Assembly: GCA_965656875.1 (NCBI GenBank) | Contig: CBFHMJ010000005.1 | Span: forward strand, 10,632-74,631 | Direction: 5' to 3' | DNA: 64,000 bases | Source: CBFHMJ01 sp965656875 | GTDB lineage: Bacteria > Pseudomonadota > Gammaproteobacteria > Enterobacterales > Alteromonadaceae | Part shown: positions 56,717 to 64,000 of the stretch, piece after piece | Layout: the number at the start of each line of letters is the position of its first letter | How positions within the stretch are numbered: the first letter of the stretch is position 1 | Translations under genes and position numbers: made by a program | Notes under the pieces: generated by a model | The model's database searches: none | What the model was told of the DNA's origin: nothing | What the model saw: the letters and a program-made list of their open reading frames with translations, nothing else

Positions 56717-57694
56717 ATGACGACGATAACACCTGAAAAAACAATCAATCAAATCGGTGAAAACCTGGCTTTTCCTTTGGTGATCACGCCGCAAAGCATC
56801 GCCGAAGACCCAACAGAATGGGCGACAAGCCATCAGACATCCATACTGGCGGATCTGGATCGCCACGGCGCCATTCTTTTCCGAGGTTTTAACCTGAAAA
56901 CACCACAGGATTTTGAAGCCTTTGCTAAAGGCATTTATCCAGATCTGTATGGCAGTTATGGCGATTTGCCGAAAAAAGAAGGCGGCGAACGAATATACCG
57001 TTCAACCCCTTATCCCAATGATTTACCGATCCTGTTTCATAATGAAAGCTCTAATCAAACCAGCTGGCCGCAGAAGCAATTCTTCTTTTGTGAGAAAAAA
57101 TCCCCGGTTGGGGGCATTACGCCGATAGTTGATTGTCGGGCGGTATATCGCTACTTACCCGCCGAGATTATTGCTGAATTTGAAGCAAAAGGATTAATGT
57201 ATATTCGTCATTTTGTCGAAGGCCTGGACGTTAGCTGGCAAGATTTTTTCAAGACTGAATCACTGAATGTGGTCGCGAATAAATGTAAAGACGCTCAGGT
57301 AGAACTCAATTTCCTTGACGATGATGTCATCCAGACTAAAAGCCGTGGCCCTGGAATCGTTGTTCATCCGGCTACCGGGCAGAAAAGTTTTTTCAATCAG
57401 GTGCAGTTGCATCATCCTTATTGTTTACAACCAGATGTACGTGAAGTCTTGTTGGAGATGGTTGGACTGGATCGATTGCCTCGTAATGTGGTGTTTGGCG
57501 ATGGTACGGCGATCTCTGACGATATTATGCGTTGTGTTGGTGATGCCTATGAAGCCTGTGCTGTCCGAGAGCCATGGCAGGAAGGTGATGTCATCATGGT
57601 TGATAATATGGCGGTGGCTCATGCCAGAGACACATTCGAAGGAGAACGTAAAATCGTGGTGGCGATGGGCGACATGTTTCACTACGAAACGTAA
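56717..57694 (+). CDS. SyrP/TauD-family Fe(II)/2-oxoglutarate dioxygenase 2
   Basis: A 325-aa relative of the preceding dioxygenase, clearly diverged. Iron ligands: HNESSN (His-x-Glu) near residue 113 and His in VAHARDTFEGERK near 302, with the 2-oxoglutarate Arg in ERKIVVAM. The start at 56717 is set by a strong GGGAGGA three bases upstream; the longer open frame from 56612 overlaps the first dioxygenase and is not used. It lies 16 bases after the first dioxygenase gene, so the two are co-transcribed. Two different SyrP-like enzymes with up to four acidic-type A domains suggests more than one hydroxylated Asp-type residue, or separate stereochemistry or site for each enzyme. Confidence 0.9.
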   Translation: MTTITPEKTINQIGENLAFPLVITPQSIAEDPTEWATSHQTSILADLDRHGAILFRGFNLKTPQDFEAFAKGIYPDLYGSYGDLPKKEGGERIYRSTPYPNDLPILFHNESSNQTSWPQKQFFFCEKKSPVGGITPIVDCRAVYRYLPAEIIAEFEAKGLMYIRHFVEGLDVSWQDFFKTESLNVVANKCKDAQVELNFLDDDVIQTKSRGPGIVVHPATGQKSFFNQVQLHHPYCLQPDVREVLLEMVGLDRLPRNVVFGDGTAISDDIMRCVGDAYEACAVREPWQEGDVIMVDNMAVAHARDTFEGERKIVVAMGDMFHYET

Positions 57695-57702
57695 CGCCCT
57701 GT

Positions 57703-57724
57703 TTCGCTGATCTGGCTTAGCGAA
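57703..57724. terminator. Inverted repeat between convergent genes
   Basis: TTCGCT-GATCTGGCTT-AGCGAA is a six-base stem with a ten-base loop in the 40-base gap between the convergent dioxygenase and LysR genes. No T-run is present, so it is only a weak candidate for a two-way terminator ending the NRPS transcript. Confidence 0.3.
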
Positions 57725-57734
57725 TCCAGAACAA

Positions 57735-58628
57735 CTAATCCTGAAAAGCCTGTTTAATAAACGTGACAAAGGCATTGATGTTTGGCGAAGGATAAATCAG
57801 TTGGGGATAGAACATAAAAACCTGATTGCTTTGCGGTGGGGTTTCGTCGGGCAAAACTGCTTGTAGTTCACCACTATCCAGCGCCTGTCGCACGTAGTAG
57901 CTGGCGATTCTGATAATGCCGTCGCCGTTCAGCGCTCGCTGCTTCAACATATGATTTTCATTGGTGGTGAGCCAGCCCGTTACGGCGATATCCTGCGAAC
58001 GTAGTGGCCAGACTTGCTGATGTCGGGTAGTCAGACATTGATGCTGATGTAAGTCCTGAATATGTTCCGGCGTTCCGTGTTGTTTCAGGTAGCCAGGTGA
58101 TGCAACCAGCACATGTTGATAGTGCAGTAATGGCACGGCAATCATGTCTTGCGGTGGCTGATTGGTGGCACGAAAGGCGAGGTCGATATCTTGTTGATTA
58201 AGGTTCATGCGGCTGTAGCTACAGTGAATATCGAAATCAATATCCGGGTGCTGCTGGTGGAATTGTTCACACAGGTCAAAAAGCCAGGTTTCAGCAAACA
58301 TTTTCGGAGCCGTGATCCGCAATGTGCCGGAAAGTGTTTGCGGATGTTCTGCGATACTCCGGGTCAACTGATGCATGTGAGCCTTGATCACAAGGCTTTG
58401 ATTAAGCACCTTTTCTCCTTCATGAGTTAATCGCACACTGCGTGTCGTCCGAATCAGCAATGCCGTATTGAGTTCCTGTTCCAGCCGCTTGATCTGTTCG
58501 GACAAATAACCTTTCGATATCCCCAGCGTTTTTGCAGCCTGAGTAAAGCTAAGTTGTTGTGCCAGCTCCGCGAAAAGCATCAGACGTTCCATGCATTTAT
58601 GGTCATTCATCAGGGGGGTCACCATCAT
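57735..58628 (-). CDS. LysR-family transcriptional regulator
   Basis: A 297-aa regulator. The N-terminal winged helix-turn-helix is typical (LMLFAELAQQLSFTQAAKTL, then GISKGYLSEQIKRLEQEL) and a substrate-binding half follows (TLSGTLRITAPKMFAETW, then dimer-type strands). It resembles the CrgA/AaeR-like subgroup often found next to oxidoreductase genes. It is divergent from the aldo/keto reductase at 58741 across 112 bases, so it most likely controls that gene and itself; control of the NRPS unit is possible but not shown. ATGs at 58625 and 58610 are alternative starts; no clear ribosome site decides between them. Confidence 0.92.
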   Translation of the reverse strand: MMVTPLMNDHKCMERLMLFAELAQQLSFTQAAKTLGISKGYLSEQIKRLEQELNTALLIRTTRSVRLTHEGEKVLNQSLVIKAHMHQLTRSIAEHPQTLSGTLRITAPKMFAETWLFDLCEQFHQQHPDIDFDIHCSYSRMNLNQQDIDLAFRATNQPPQDMIAVPLLHYQHVLVASPGYLKQHGTPEHIQDLHQHQCLTTRHQQVWPLRSQDIAVTGWLTTNENHMLKQRALNGDGIIRIASYYVRQALDSGELQAVLPDETPPQSNQVFMFYPQLIYPSPNINAFVTFIKQAFQD

Positions 58629-58664
58629 TGTTTATACAAGCATTGTTCTATATAGCAAACAGAG

Positions 58665-58702
58665 TGTTCTTAAATTAGAGGGTTTGTCTTTTAAAAAGAA
58701 CA
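58665..58702. promoter_or_regulatory. Inverted repeat in the LysR-reductase gap
   Basis: TGTTCTT (58665-58671) and AAGAACA (58696-58702) form a perfect inverted repeat, centre to centre 31 bases, in the divergent intergenic region. Another TTGTTCTA lies at 58653-58660. Spaced, dyad-like half sites between a LysR gene and its divergent target are the expected place for LysR binding; which boxes the regulator uses is inferred. Confidence 0.4.
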
Positions 58703-58740
58703 GTATCATAACCTCATAACGATGTTGATGAGTAAACGAT

Positions 58741-59718
58741 ATGTCAGATAAATCATTGCCTTTAGCGGCTTATTTGCCGAACGTCAGCCGCATTGCCAGT
58801 GGTTGCATGGGACTTGGCGGGGGCTGGAATCATCAGCCGGTCACTAATCAGGACATCCGACAGGGTATCGAGTTAGTTGAAGCCGCGCTTGATAGTGGAA
58901 TTAACCTGTTTGATCACGCCGATATATACACCTTTGGTAAAGCAGAACGTGTATTTGGCGAAGTGCTGAAACAGCAACCTGACTGGCGGAAACAGCTATA
59001 TATTCAGTCGAAATGTGGCATTCGTTTACCTGACGAACAGCAAGTCGGACGTTACGATTTCTCCGCAGACTGGGTGAATCACTCCGTAGATGGTAGTTTG
59101 CAAAGGCTCGGCATTGAAAAGCTGGATATTCTGCTGCTGCACCGACCTGATCCTCTTCAACCGCTGGATGAACTGGCCGAAGCACTAACTGCCTTACACC
59201 GGGCGGGAAAAGTCGACTTTTTCGGCGTGTCCAACATGAGTCATCATCAACTGTCATTTTTGACGGCGCAGACGGGTTTACCCTTTATTATTAATCAGTT
59301 AGAAATGAGCTTAAAAAAGCTGGATTGGTTGAATCAAGGCGTATTGGTCAACACCCCTGGATATCATCAGGTCGATTTTCCGGCCGGAACACTGGAATAT
59401 TGCCAACAACAGGGCGTTCAGATTCAAGCCTGGGGTTGTCTGGCACAAGGACTGTATAGCAAAAACGCAAATGATATCGCTAGCGAATCAGCCAAACAGA
59501 CAGCGGTTTATGTGCAGCAACTGGCCGCTGACTATGAAACGTCAGTGGAGGCCATTGTATTAGCATTTTTATTGCGTCATCCTGCGGGTATTCAACCGGT
59601 AACTGGCACGACCAATCCGGCACGAATACGTGCCTGTGCTGCAGCGACGAATATCCGGTTAACACGAGAACAATGGTATCGATTATTTGTATTATCGAGA
59701 GGTGAGCGTTTGCCGTGA
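58741..59718 (+). CDS. Aldo/keto reductase, YdhF-like
   Basis: A 325-aa NADPH-dependent aldo/keto reductase with a single TIM barrel. The catalytic tetrad is visible: Asp in NLFDHAD near residue 59, Tyr in DIYTFG near 63, Lys in IQSKCGI near 86 and His in LLLHRPD near 139. FFGVSNM and FIINQLEMS are further family blocks, and the C-terminal part ends with the cofactor-binding stretch (QPVTGTTNPARIR). The pattern is close to E. coli YdhF. It is a single gene divergent from the LysR regulator. A role in the peptide pathway is not indicated; general carbonyl reduction is more likely. Confidence 0.92.
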   Translation: MSDKSLPLAAYLPNVSRIASGCMGLGGGWNHQPVTNQDIRQGIELVEAALDSGINLFDHADIYTFGKAERVFGEVLKQQPDWRKQLYIQSKCGIRLPDEQQVGRYDFSADWVNHSVDGSLQRLGIEKLDILLLHRPDPLQPLDELAEALTALHRAGKVDFFGVSNMSHHQLSFLTAQTGLPFIINQLEMSLKKLDWLNQGVLVNTPGYHQVDFPAGTLEYCQQQGVQIQAWGCLAQGLYSKNANDIASESAKQTAVYVQQLAADYETSVEAIVLAFLLRHPAGIQPVTGTTNPARIRACAAATNIRLTREQWYRLFVLSRGERLP

Positions 59719-59863
59719 GCTCAGGACTAAATATGAGGTAAATAACACTTCATATATACTGCCAGTTGCATTCCTGATAAATTACAGATCTTAGATGTGC
59801 TCATTCTATTAATAAACCGAGAAATTTTTTCAAAATAGAAAGTGGTCAGATTGGGGAATTTTA

Positions 59864-62800
59864 GTGAAAAGGAATAAGGCGACGGACGCCTGGACCAGTA
59901 TTGAGTCTGGGATAAAAGGGGTTGGATCATCACATGGTACCGGTGATCAACAGGATAAGGGCAACGGACACGGTTTTTATGGGAATAAAACCACAACAAC
60001 TAAAACAGCGATCATACGACTGTTCTGGCTGACGTTTATTTCAGTATTTGCACAGGTTGCAATAGCGGATCAATCAGACACCGTGAGCTGGAACAGCGAG
60101 CAGTTTATCGCCCTGCATGGTGACATTAACGGCGATGGTCGTGATGATTTACTGCTGCAGCCCAGGGTTTCTGAAACGGGTTCAGTTACTTTTCAGTCCT
60201 CCTCTCGTCAATACCTGACCGACGATTCTCATTTCCTTACTTTCCTGCCGAATTATGCCTCCGCCCGGTTACTGCTGGCGGATATCAATGGCGACGGCAA
60301 AGACGACTTACTGACCATCAGCGCCGGTGAAGCCCGGGTTCGACTGTCAAACGGCAACGGCTTTGCTGAGGTCTCTCAGACTTTATCTAATGCTGAATCG
60401 CTGCATTTTCTCAACGCGTTTGATGCCTATCTCTATTACGCCGGTGATTTTAACGGCGATGGCAAAGACGAATTTATTGCCCTGAGTGATAACCCGCACC
60501 GTGCTGACCGGGCTCATGTTCTGATGCAGACCGAGGAAAACGGGCAGCTCAATGTGCATCAGTCGCCCGGCGAAGAAGCGGTCTGGGCACAACAACAAAG
60601 CTCCCGCTTAATCATCGCCGATTACAACAACGACGGCAGAGACGATATCTTTGCGGTGGCTCGTAAAGCCAATGACCCGCACTGGTTAGTACTGAGCTCT
60701 GATAAAGGCCGTTTCTCCTCTCGCGGCCAGCAAATCCGTCACCGCCTGACTAACCACGACTGGGATGATGAACGCCACAGTATTATGGCGATTAATGGCC
60801 TGTTGACGCCGGGTGTGGAACTGCTGCGTCGTAATAACCGACCGGGTGGCTTTGATGAGCGGGGTGAATGGCATTCGGAGAATATGGGTGAACCTGGCGA
60901 TGTGGTGGCTCGCCGGTCCGCTGATAAACAGCAGGTTGCCAATAAACAGGCACCGGTTAATCCGGAAGTGGTTTGTCCTTTGTTGACGCAGGTGTCGCTT
61001 CGTTCCTCTGAATCTGTTAATTCAGCATCAACCCAGTCCGACGTCTGTAATGACCCGCTATACAACCCGACCAGCGGCACCGAGGGCAGCGGTTGTAGCT
61101 TTCTGACCTTACCCGATACCCCTATCGATTATCCCACTGTCAGCGGCAGTGCCTATAAACCCCTGAATATCGGATTTCATGTTGGCTTTACCTCAGTCTC
61201 GGGGGCTACCTATTACGAACTCTATGCCGGTGATGGCGGGCTTGACCCGGCAGCGGTGACTTACACAAAAGTCTACTCTGGCAGTATATTTCAACCGTCA
61301 TTTTCTTATTCAACCGCAGGCCATCGCTACTATAAATACAAAGCCTGTAACAGTGTCGGCTGTAGTGGCTTAAGCCCCTGGCGACGGATTTATGTGTACG
61401 ATGCCCCGGAAGCGATTCGCTCACCGGTGTTATCCGAAACCTCAGTGTATTCGAATGCAACCGTCAGTCTGGACTTTGTTGAAGCCGGGTATTCTGTTGA
61501 TGGCACAAACCACAAGGTCTGGCAGTCATTCAACGGTGGCGCTGAAACGCTGATTTATGATTTCACCCGAACGCAGTGGCAGCAGAATCAGCATCATGTC
61601 AGTCAAACTCTTAATGAGCCGGGCAATTATGTCTGGCGGGCGCAGGCCTGTAGTCCGTCGGTGGGCTGTGGCCCGTCGACGAGTTTCACCATTACTGTCA
61701 CCAATCGAGCGCCGGTGGCCGTGGCGGATACCTTTACCCATCTTCAGGAAGACACAACAACGGCCCTGAGTGTACTCGCCAATGACACCGACCCGGACGG
61801 TCACCTGGTATCACTGCACGATATTGTGGCCGTGCCACTGGGTGGTCAGGTGGTAATGAACGGCAATCAGGCCGTATACACCCCGTATAACCAGTGGTGT
61901 GGTGATGATCGCTTTACTTACCGGGTGAAAGACGCCTTTGGTGCGGTTTCTTCTGCGGTGCTGGTCTCCCTGACCGTTAACTGTGTGAATGATGCGCCGT
62001 ATGTCAGTCATTTATCCGCCGGCTATACGGTAAATGAAGACACCTCAGCGACGATTACCTACACCCTGCGGGATTTTGATTCTGATGTGAATGCCGCATC
62101 GGTGTCAGTATTGTCGAGCAGTAACCCGGCGGTATTACCGCTGGCGAACATCGTGCCCGGTGGCAGTGGCTCGGCCCGTACCCTGCAACTTCAGGGCGCG
62201 GCTCATCAGCATGGCAGCAGTGATGTGACTTTCCGGGTCTCTGACGGTACGGATGCACAGGACTACACCTTTAACGTGGTGATTCATCCGGTCAATGACC
62301 TGCCGGTTGCCACAGGGCTGGCCGGGCATGTTCTGACCGAAGACACTCCACTGACGATTGTTGTGCCGGTGGCTGATGTGGAAACCCCGGCTTCTGCGTT
62401 AACCCTGACCTCAGTGGGCAGCAGCAATTACACCGTACTGCCGACGCCGAATGTGGTGATTAGCGGCAGTGGCGCGACCCGAAGTATTACCTTAACCCCG
62501 GCGGCCAATCAGTCCGGCAGCGGTATTATCTGGCTGCAACTGAGTGATGGCACCGATTCGGCCACCTATGGCTTAACCTTTACAGTTAATCCGGTCAATG
62601 ACACCCCCACCGCCGGCCCACTCAGTGGTCATGTGTTTGATGAAGATGACAGCCAGGCCATTACCCTGACAGTAAACGATGTGGAAACTCCGGCATCAGA
62701 GGTGGTCCTTCGGGTAAAAGGCAGCAGTAACACGGCGTTAGTCCCGGTCGGTCACGCGGTCATCAGCGGCAGTGGCAACACCCGGACCCTGACCTTAACC

Positions 62801-64000
62801 CCGGCAGCCAATCACTCCGGCAGTGGCACAATCTGGCTCGGTGTGCATGATGGCACCGTAGAAGCCACCTATGGCCTGAGTTACACCGTTAATCCGGTGA
62901 ATGATGCGCCGACGGTCAGCACCATTCCTGTACAGGTGATGAATGAGGATGAAACCCTGCAGGTGCCATTCACGATTGCTGACATTGATACGGCGTTAAG
63001 CCAGTTAAGCCTCAGTGCCACCGCCGGCAATCCGCTGCTGGTCAACACCTCGGATATCACCTTCTCCGGCAGCGGTCAGAATCGCACCCTGACCATCACT
63101 CCGTTACCGGGTCGTGACGGTGAGACCGATATCACCGTCCATGTAAACGATGGCACACAGACCACCTCCCGCACGTTCCACCTGACCGTGAACGGGGTGA
63201 ATGATGCGCCTGTGTTATCTGCCATTGCCGATATACAACTGAATGAAGACGCAACCAACATTACGCCGATAACCGTCAGTGATGTTGAAACACCCGCTTC
63301 TCAGCTCAGTTTGCAGGCCATCAGCAGTTTAAATCCGGCCTTATTACCCCTCAGTAACATCACCTTCAGTGGCAGTGGTGGTTCACGCTATCTCACCCTG
63401 GCACCGGCGGCGAATATGCACGGTGTATCCACCGTGACGGTGGCTGTGTCTGATGGTGAATTATCCACAGCAAGCACGTTTACGGTAACCGTTCGCCGTA
63501 TTAATGACTTACCGGTGATACAACCACCGGCGGATATCAGTATGCTCACTGGCCAGCTGTTCAGTGTGCCACTGGTCGTCAGTGACGTGGAAACCCCGCT
63601 GGCCAACCTGACCATTACCGCCAGTGCCCATGACCCGTCACTGATTAGTCCGGACCGCCTGGTGCCACAGTTTGTCAACGGTCAGCATGTGTTACAGGTT
63701 ACGGCCGGCACCTCGCCTGGCAGCACACTTGTGGATGTCCGGGTGCATGATGGCACAACCAGCCGTAAAACCACGTTTAACGTCACGATTGTTCGCCCGC
63801 CTGAGCCACCGACGATTACCGGTGTGCCGCCATCCACTGTCCGGGTGGGACAAACCTATGACTTCACCCCGGATGCCGAAGACCGTAACCCGGGTGACAC
63901 GCTGACGTTTGTCAGTGCAAATCTGCCTGCCTGGCTGACGTTTGATGCTGCAACCGGCCGTATTCACGGCACCCCGGGCACACTGGATATTGGTACCCGC
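59864..64000 (+). CDS. Giant secreted FG-GAP/Ig-like repeat protein (5' part)
   Basis: The open frame runs from GTG 59864 (GGGGA six bases upstream) past the window edge, giving at least 1379 residues. After an unusually long 45-residue N-region comes a hydrophobic segment (LFWLTFISVFAQVAIA) ending at a likely signal cut near residue 66. Next come four FG-GAP/VCBS units with Ca-binding loops (DINGDGRDD, DINGDGKDD, DFNGDGKDE, DYNNDGRDD; nt 60110-60655), two FN3-like segments (nt 61120-61700, each with a CxxxxCG-like pair), a cadherin-like unit (NRAPVAVAD, nt 61708 on), five to six tandem Ig-like units of about 101 residues, and at the edge a He_PIG-type Ig unit (PPTITGVPPS...PAWLTFDAATGRIHGTPG). 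N-termini like this often precede SpvB/RHS-type toxins or giant adhesins; what follows cannot be seen. No link to the NRPS genes is apparent. Confidence 0.85.
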   Translation, partial: MKRNKATDAWTSIESGIKGVGSSHGTGDQQDKGNGHGFYGNKTTTTKTAIIRLFWLTFISVFAQVAIADQSDTVSWNSEQFIALHGDINGDGRDDLLLQPRVSETGSVTFQSSSRQYLTDDSHFLTFLPNYASARLLLADINGDGKDDLLTISAGEARVRLSNGNGFAEVSQTLSNAESLHFLNAFDAYLYYAGDFNGDGKDEFIALSDNPHRADRAHVLMQTEENGQLNVHQSPGEEAVWAQQQSSRLIIADYNNDGRDDIFAVARKANDPHWLVLSSDKGRFSSRGQQIRHRLTNHDWDDERHSIMAINGLLTPGVELLRRNNRPGGFDERGEWHSENMGEPGDVVARRSADKQQVANKQAPVNPEVVCPLLTQVSLRSSESVNSASTQSDVCNDPLYNPTSGTEGSGCSFLTLPDTPIDYPTVSGSAYKPLNIGFHVGFTSVSGATYYELYAGDGGLDPAAVTYTKVYSGSIFQPSFSYSTAGHRYYKYKACNSVGCSGLSPWRRIYVYDAPEAIRSPVLSETSVYSNATVSLDFVEAGYSVDGTNHKVWQSFNGGAETLIYDFTRTQWQQNQHHVSQTLNEPGNYVWRAQACSPSVGCGPSTSFTITVTNRAPVAVADTFTHLQEDTTTALSVLANDTDPDGHLVSLHDIVAVPLGGQVVMNGNQAVYTPYNQWCGDDRFTYRVKDAFGAVSSAVLVSLTVNCVNDAPYVSHLSAGYTVNEDTSATITYTLRDFDSDVNAASVSVLSSSNPAVLPLANIVPGGSGSARTLQLQGAAHQHGSSDVTFRVSDGTDAQDYTFNVVIHPVNDLPVATGLAGHVLTEDTPLTIVVPVADVETPASALTLTSVGSSNYTVLPTPNVVISGSGATRSITLTPAANQSGSGIIWLQLSDGTDSATYGLTFTVNPVNDTPTAGPLSGHVFDEDDSQAITLTVNDVETPASEVVLRVKGSSNTALVPVGHAVISGSGNTRTLTLTPAANHSGSGTIWLGVHDGTVEATYGLSYTVNPVNDAPTVSTIPVQVMNEDETLQVPFTIADIDTALSQLSLSATAGNPLLVNTSDITFSGSGQNRTLTITPLPGRDGETDITVHVNDGTQTTSRTFHLTVNGVNDAPVLSAIADIQLNEDATNITPITVSDVETPASQLSLQAISSLNPALLPLSNITFSGSGGSRYLTLAPAANMHGVSTVTVAVSDGELSTASTFTVTVRRINDLPVIQPPADISMLTGQLFSVPLVVSDVETPLANLTITASAHDPSLISPDRLVPQFVNGQHVLQVTAGTSPGSTLVDVRVHDGTTSRKTTFNVTIVRPPEPPTITGVPPSTVRVGQTYDFTPDAEDRNPGDTLTFVSANLPAWLTFDAATGRIHGTPGTLDIGTR
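61985..63802 (+). repeat. Tandem Ig-like domain repeats, about 303 bases each
   Basis: Units begin at the VNDxP motif at 61985, 62291, 62594, 62897, 63197 and 63500, giving periods of 300-306 bases (100-102 residues). Each carries NEDT-like, VADVETPAS-like and GSGxxRxLTLxPAANxSG-like blocks. Units 2 and 3 are the most alike, suggesting recent unit duplication. Confidence 0.85.

Overview
The window comes from a Gram-negative bacterium, most likely a gammaproteobacterium. The giant non-ribosomal peptide synthetase (NRPS) genes, the LysR regulator, the integron-type attC sites and a huge FG-GAP/Ig-like surface protein all fit that, and the flavour is marine or Oceanospirillales-like. I cannot name a species from the sequence. 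No rRNA, tRNA or CRISPR array was found.

Layout. (1) Positions 1-12556 hold the 3' end of one NRPS gene and a complete second one (NRPS-A, NRPS-B), overlapping by one base. (2) Positions 12557-about 20950 are an 8.4-kb accessory segment with no biosynthetic genes. It holds a small secreted protein, a 1210-aa membrane P-loop NTPase resembling the YobI/KAP-type group, fragments of two transposases, three copies of a decayed repeat, and three attC-like sites delimiting integron-style cassettes with no integrase in view. One cassette encodes a HEPN-type protein. (3) Positions 21010-55722 hold three more NRPS genes (NRPS-C, -D, -E) in tight succession, the last ending in a thioesterase. (4) Positions 55756-57694 hold two SyrP/TauD-like non-haem iron dioxygenases in the same transcription unit. 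(5) Positions 57735-59718 hold a LysR regulator and a divergent aldo/keto reductase. (6) From 59864 to the window edge runs the N-terminal part of a very large secreted protein with FG-GAP and tandem Ig-like domains.

The NRPS line. Reading A to E gives 13 modules in view: (C)A-T | C-A-T, C-A-T-E, C-[A remnant]-T | C-A-T, C-A-T-E, C-A-T-E, C-A-T | C-A-T, C-A-T, C-A-T | C-A-T-E, C-A-T-TE. Pocket residues were read by eye against GrsA. They suggest: acidic/Asp-like (unusual code), acidic/Asp-like, D-Phe, unknown (no A domain), Ala, D-Asn, D-Ala, Ser, acidic/Asp-like, a beta-Ala-type pocket with an Arg, unassigned, D-hydrophobic, Asp, then release by the TE. The two dioxygenases probably hydroxylate Asp-type residues on the carrier. 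N-terminal TubC-type docking domains on B, C and D and matching short C-terminal tails support the order A>B>C>D. The start of the assembly line, its transporter and any MbtH protein lie outside the window.

The most unusual points are the module without an A domain, the three A domains sharing a non-textbook pocket code, the A domain lacking Asp235, the near-identical Ala A domains inside NRPS-C, and the integron-like/defence-like insert sitting in the middle of the synthetase genes.
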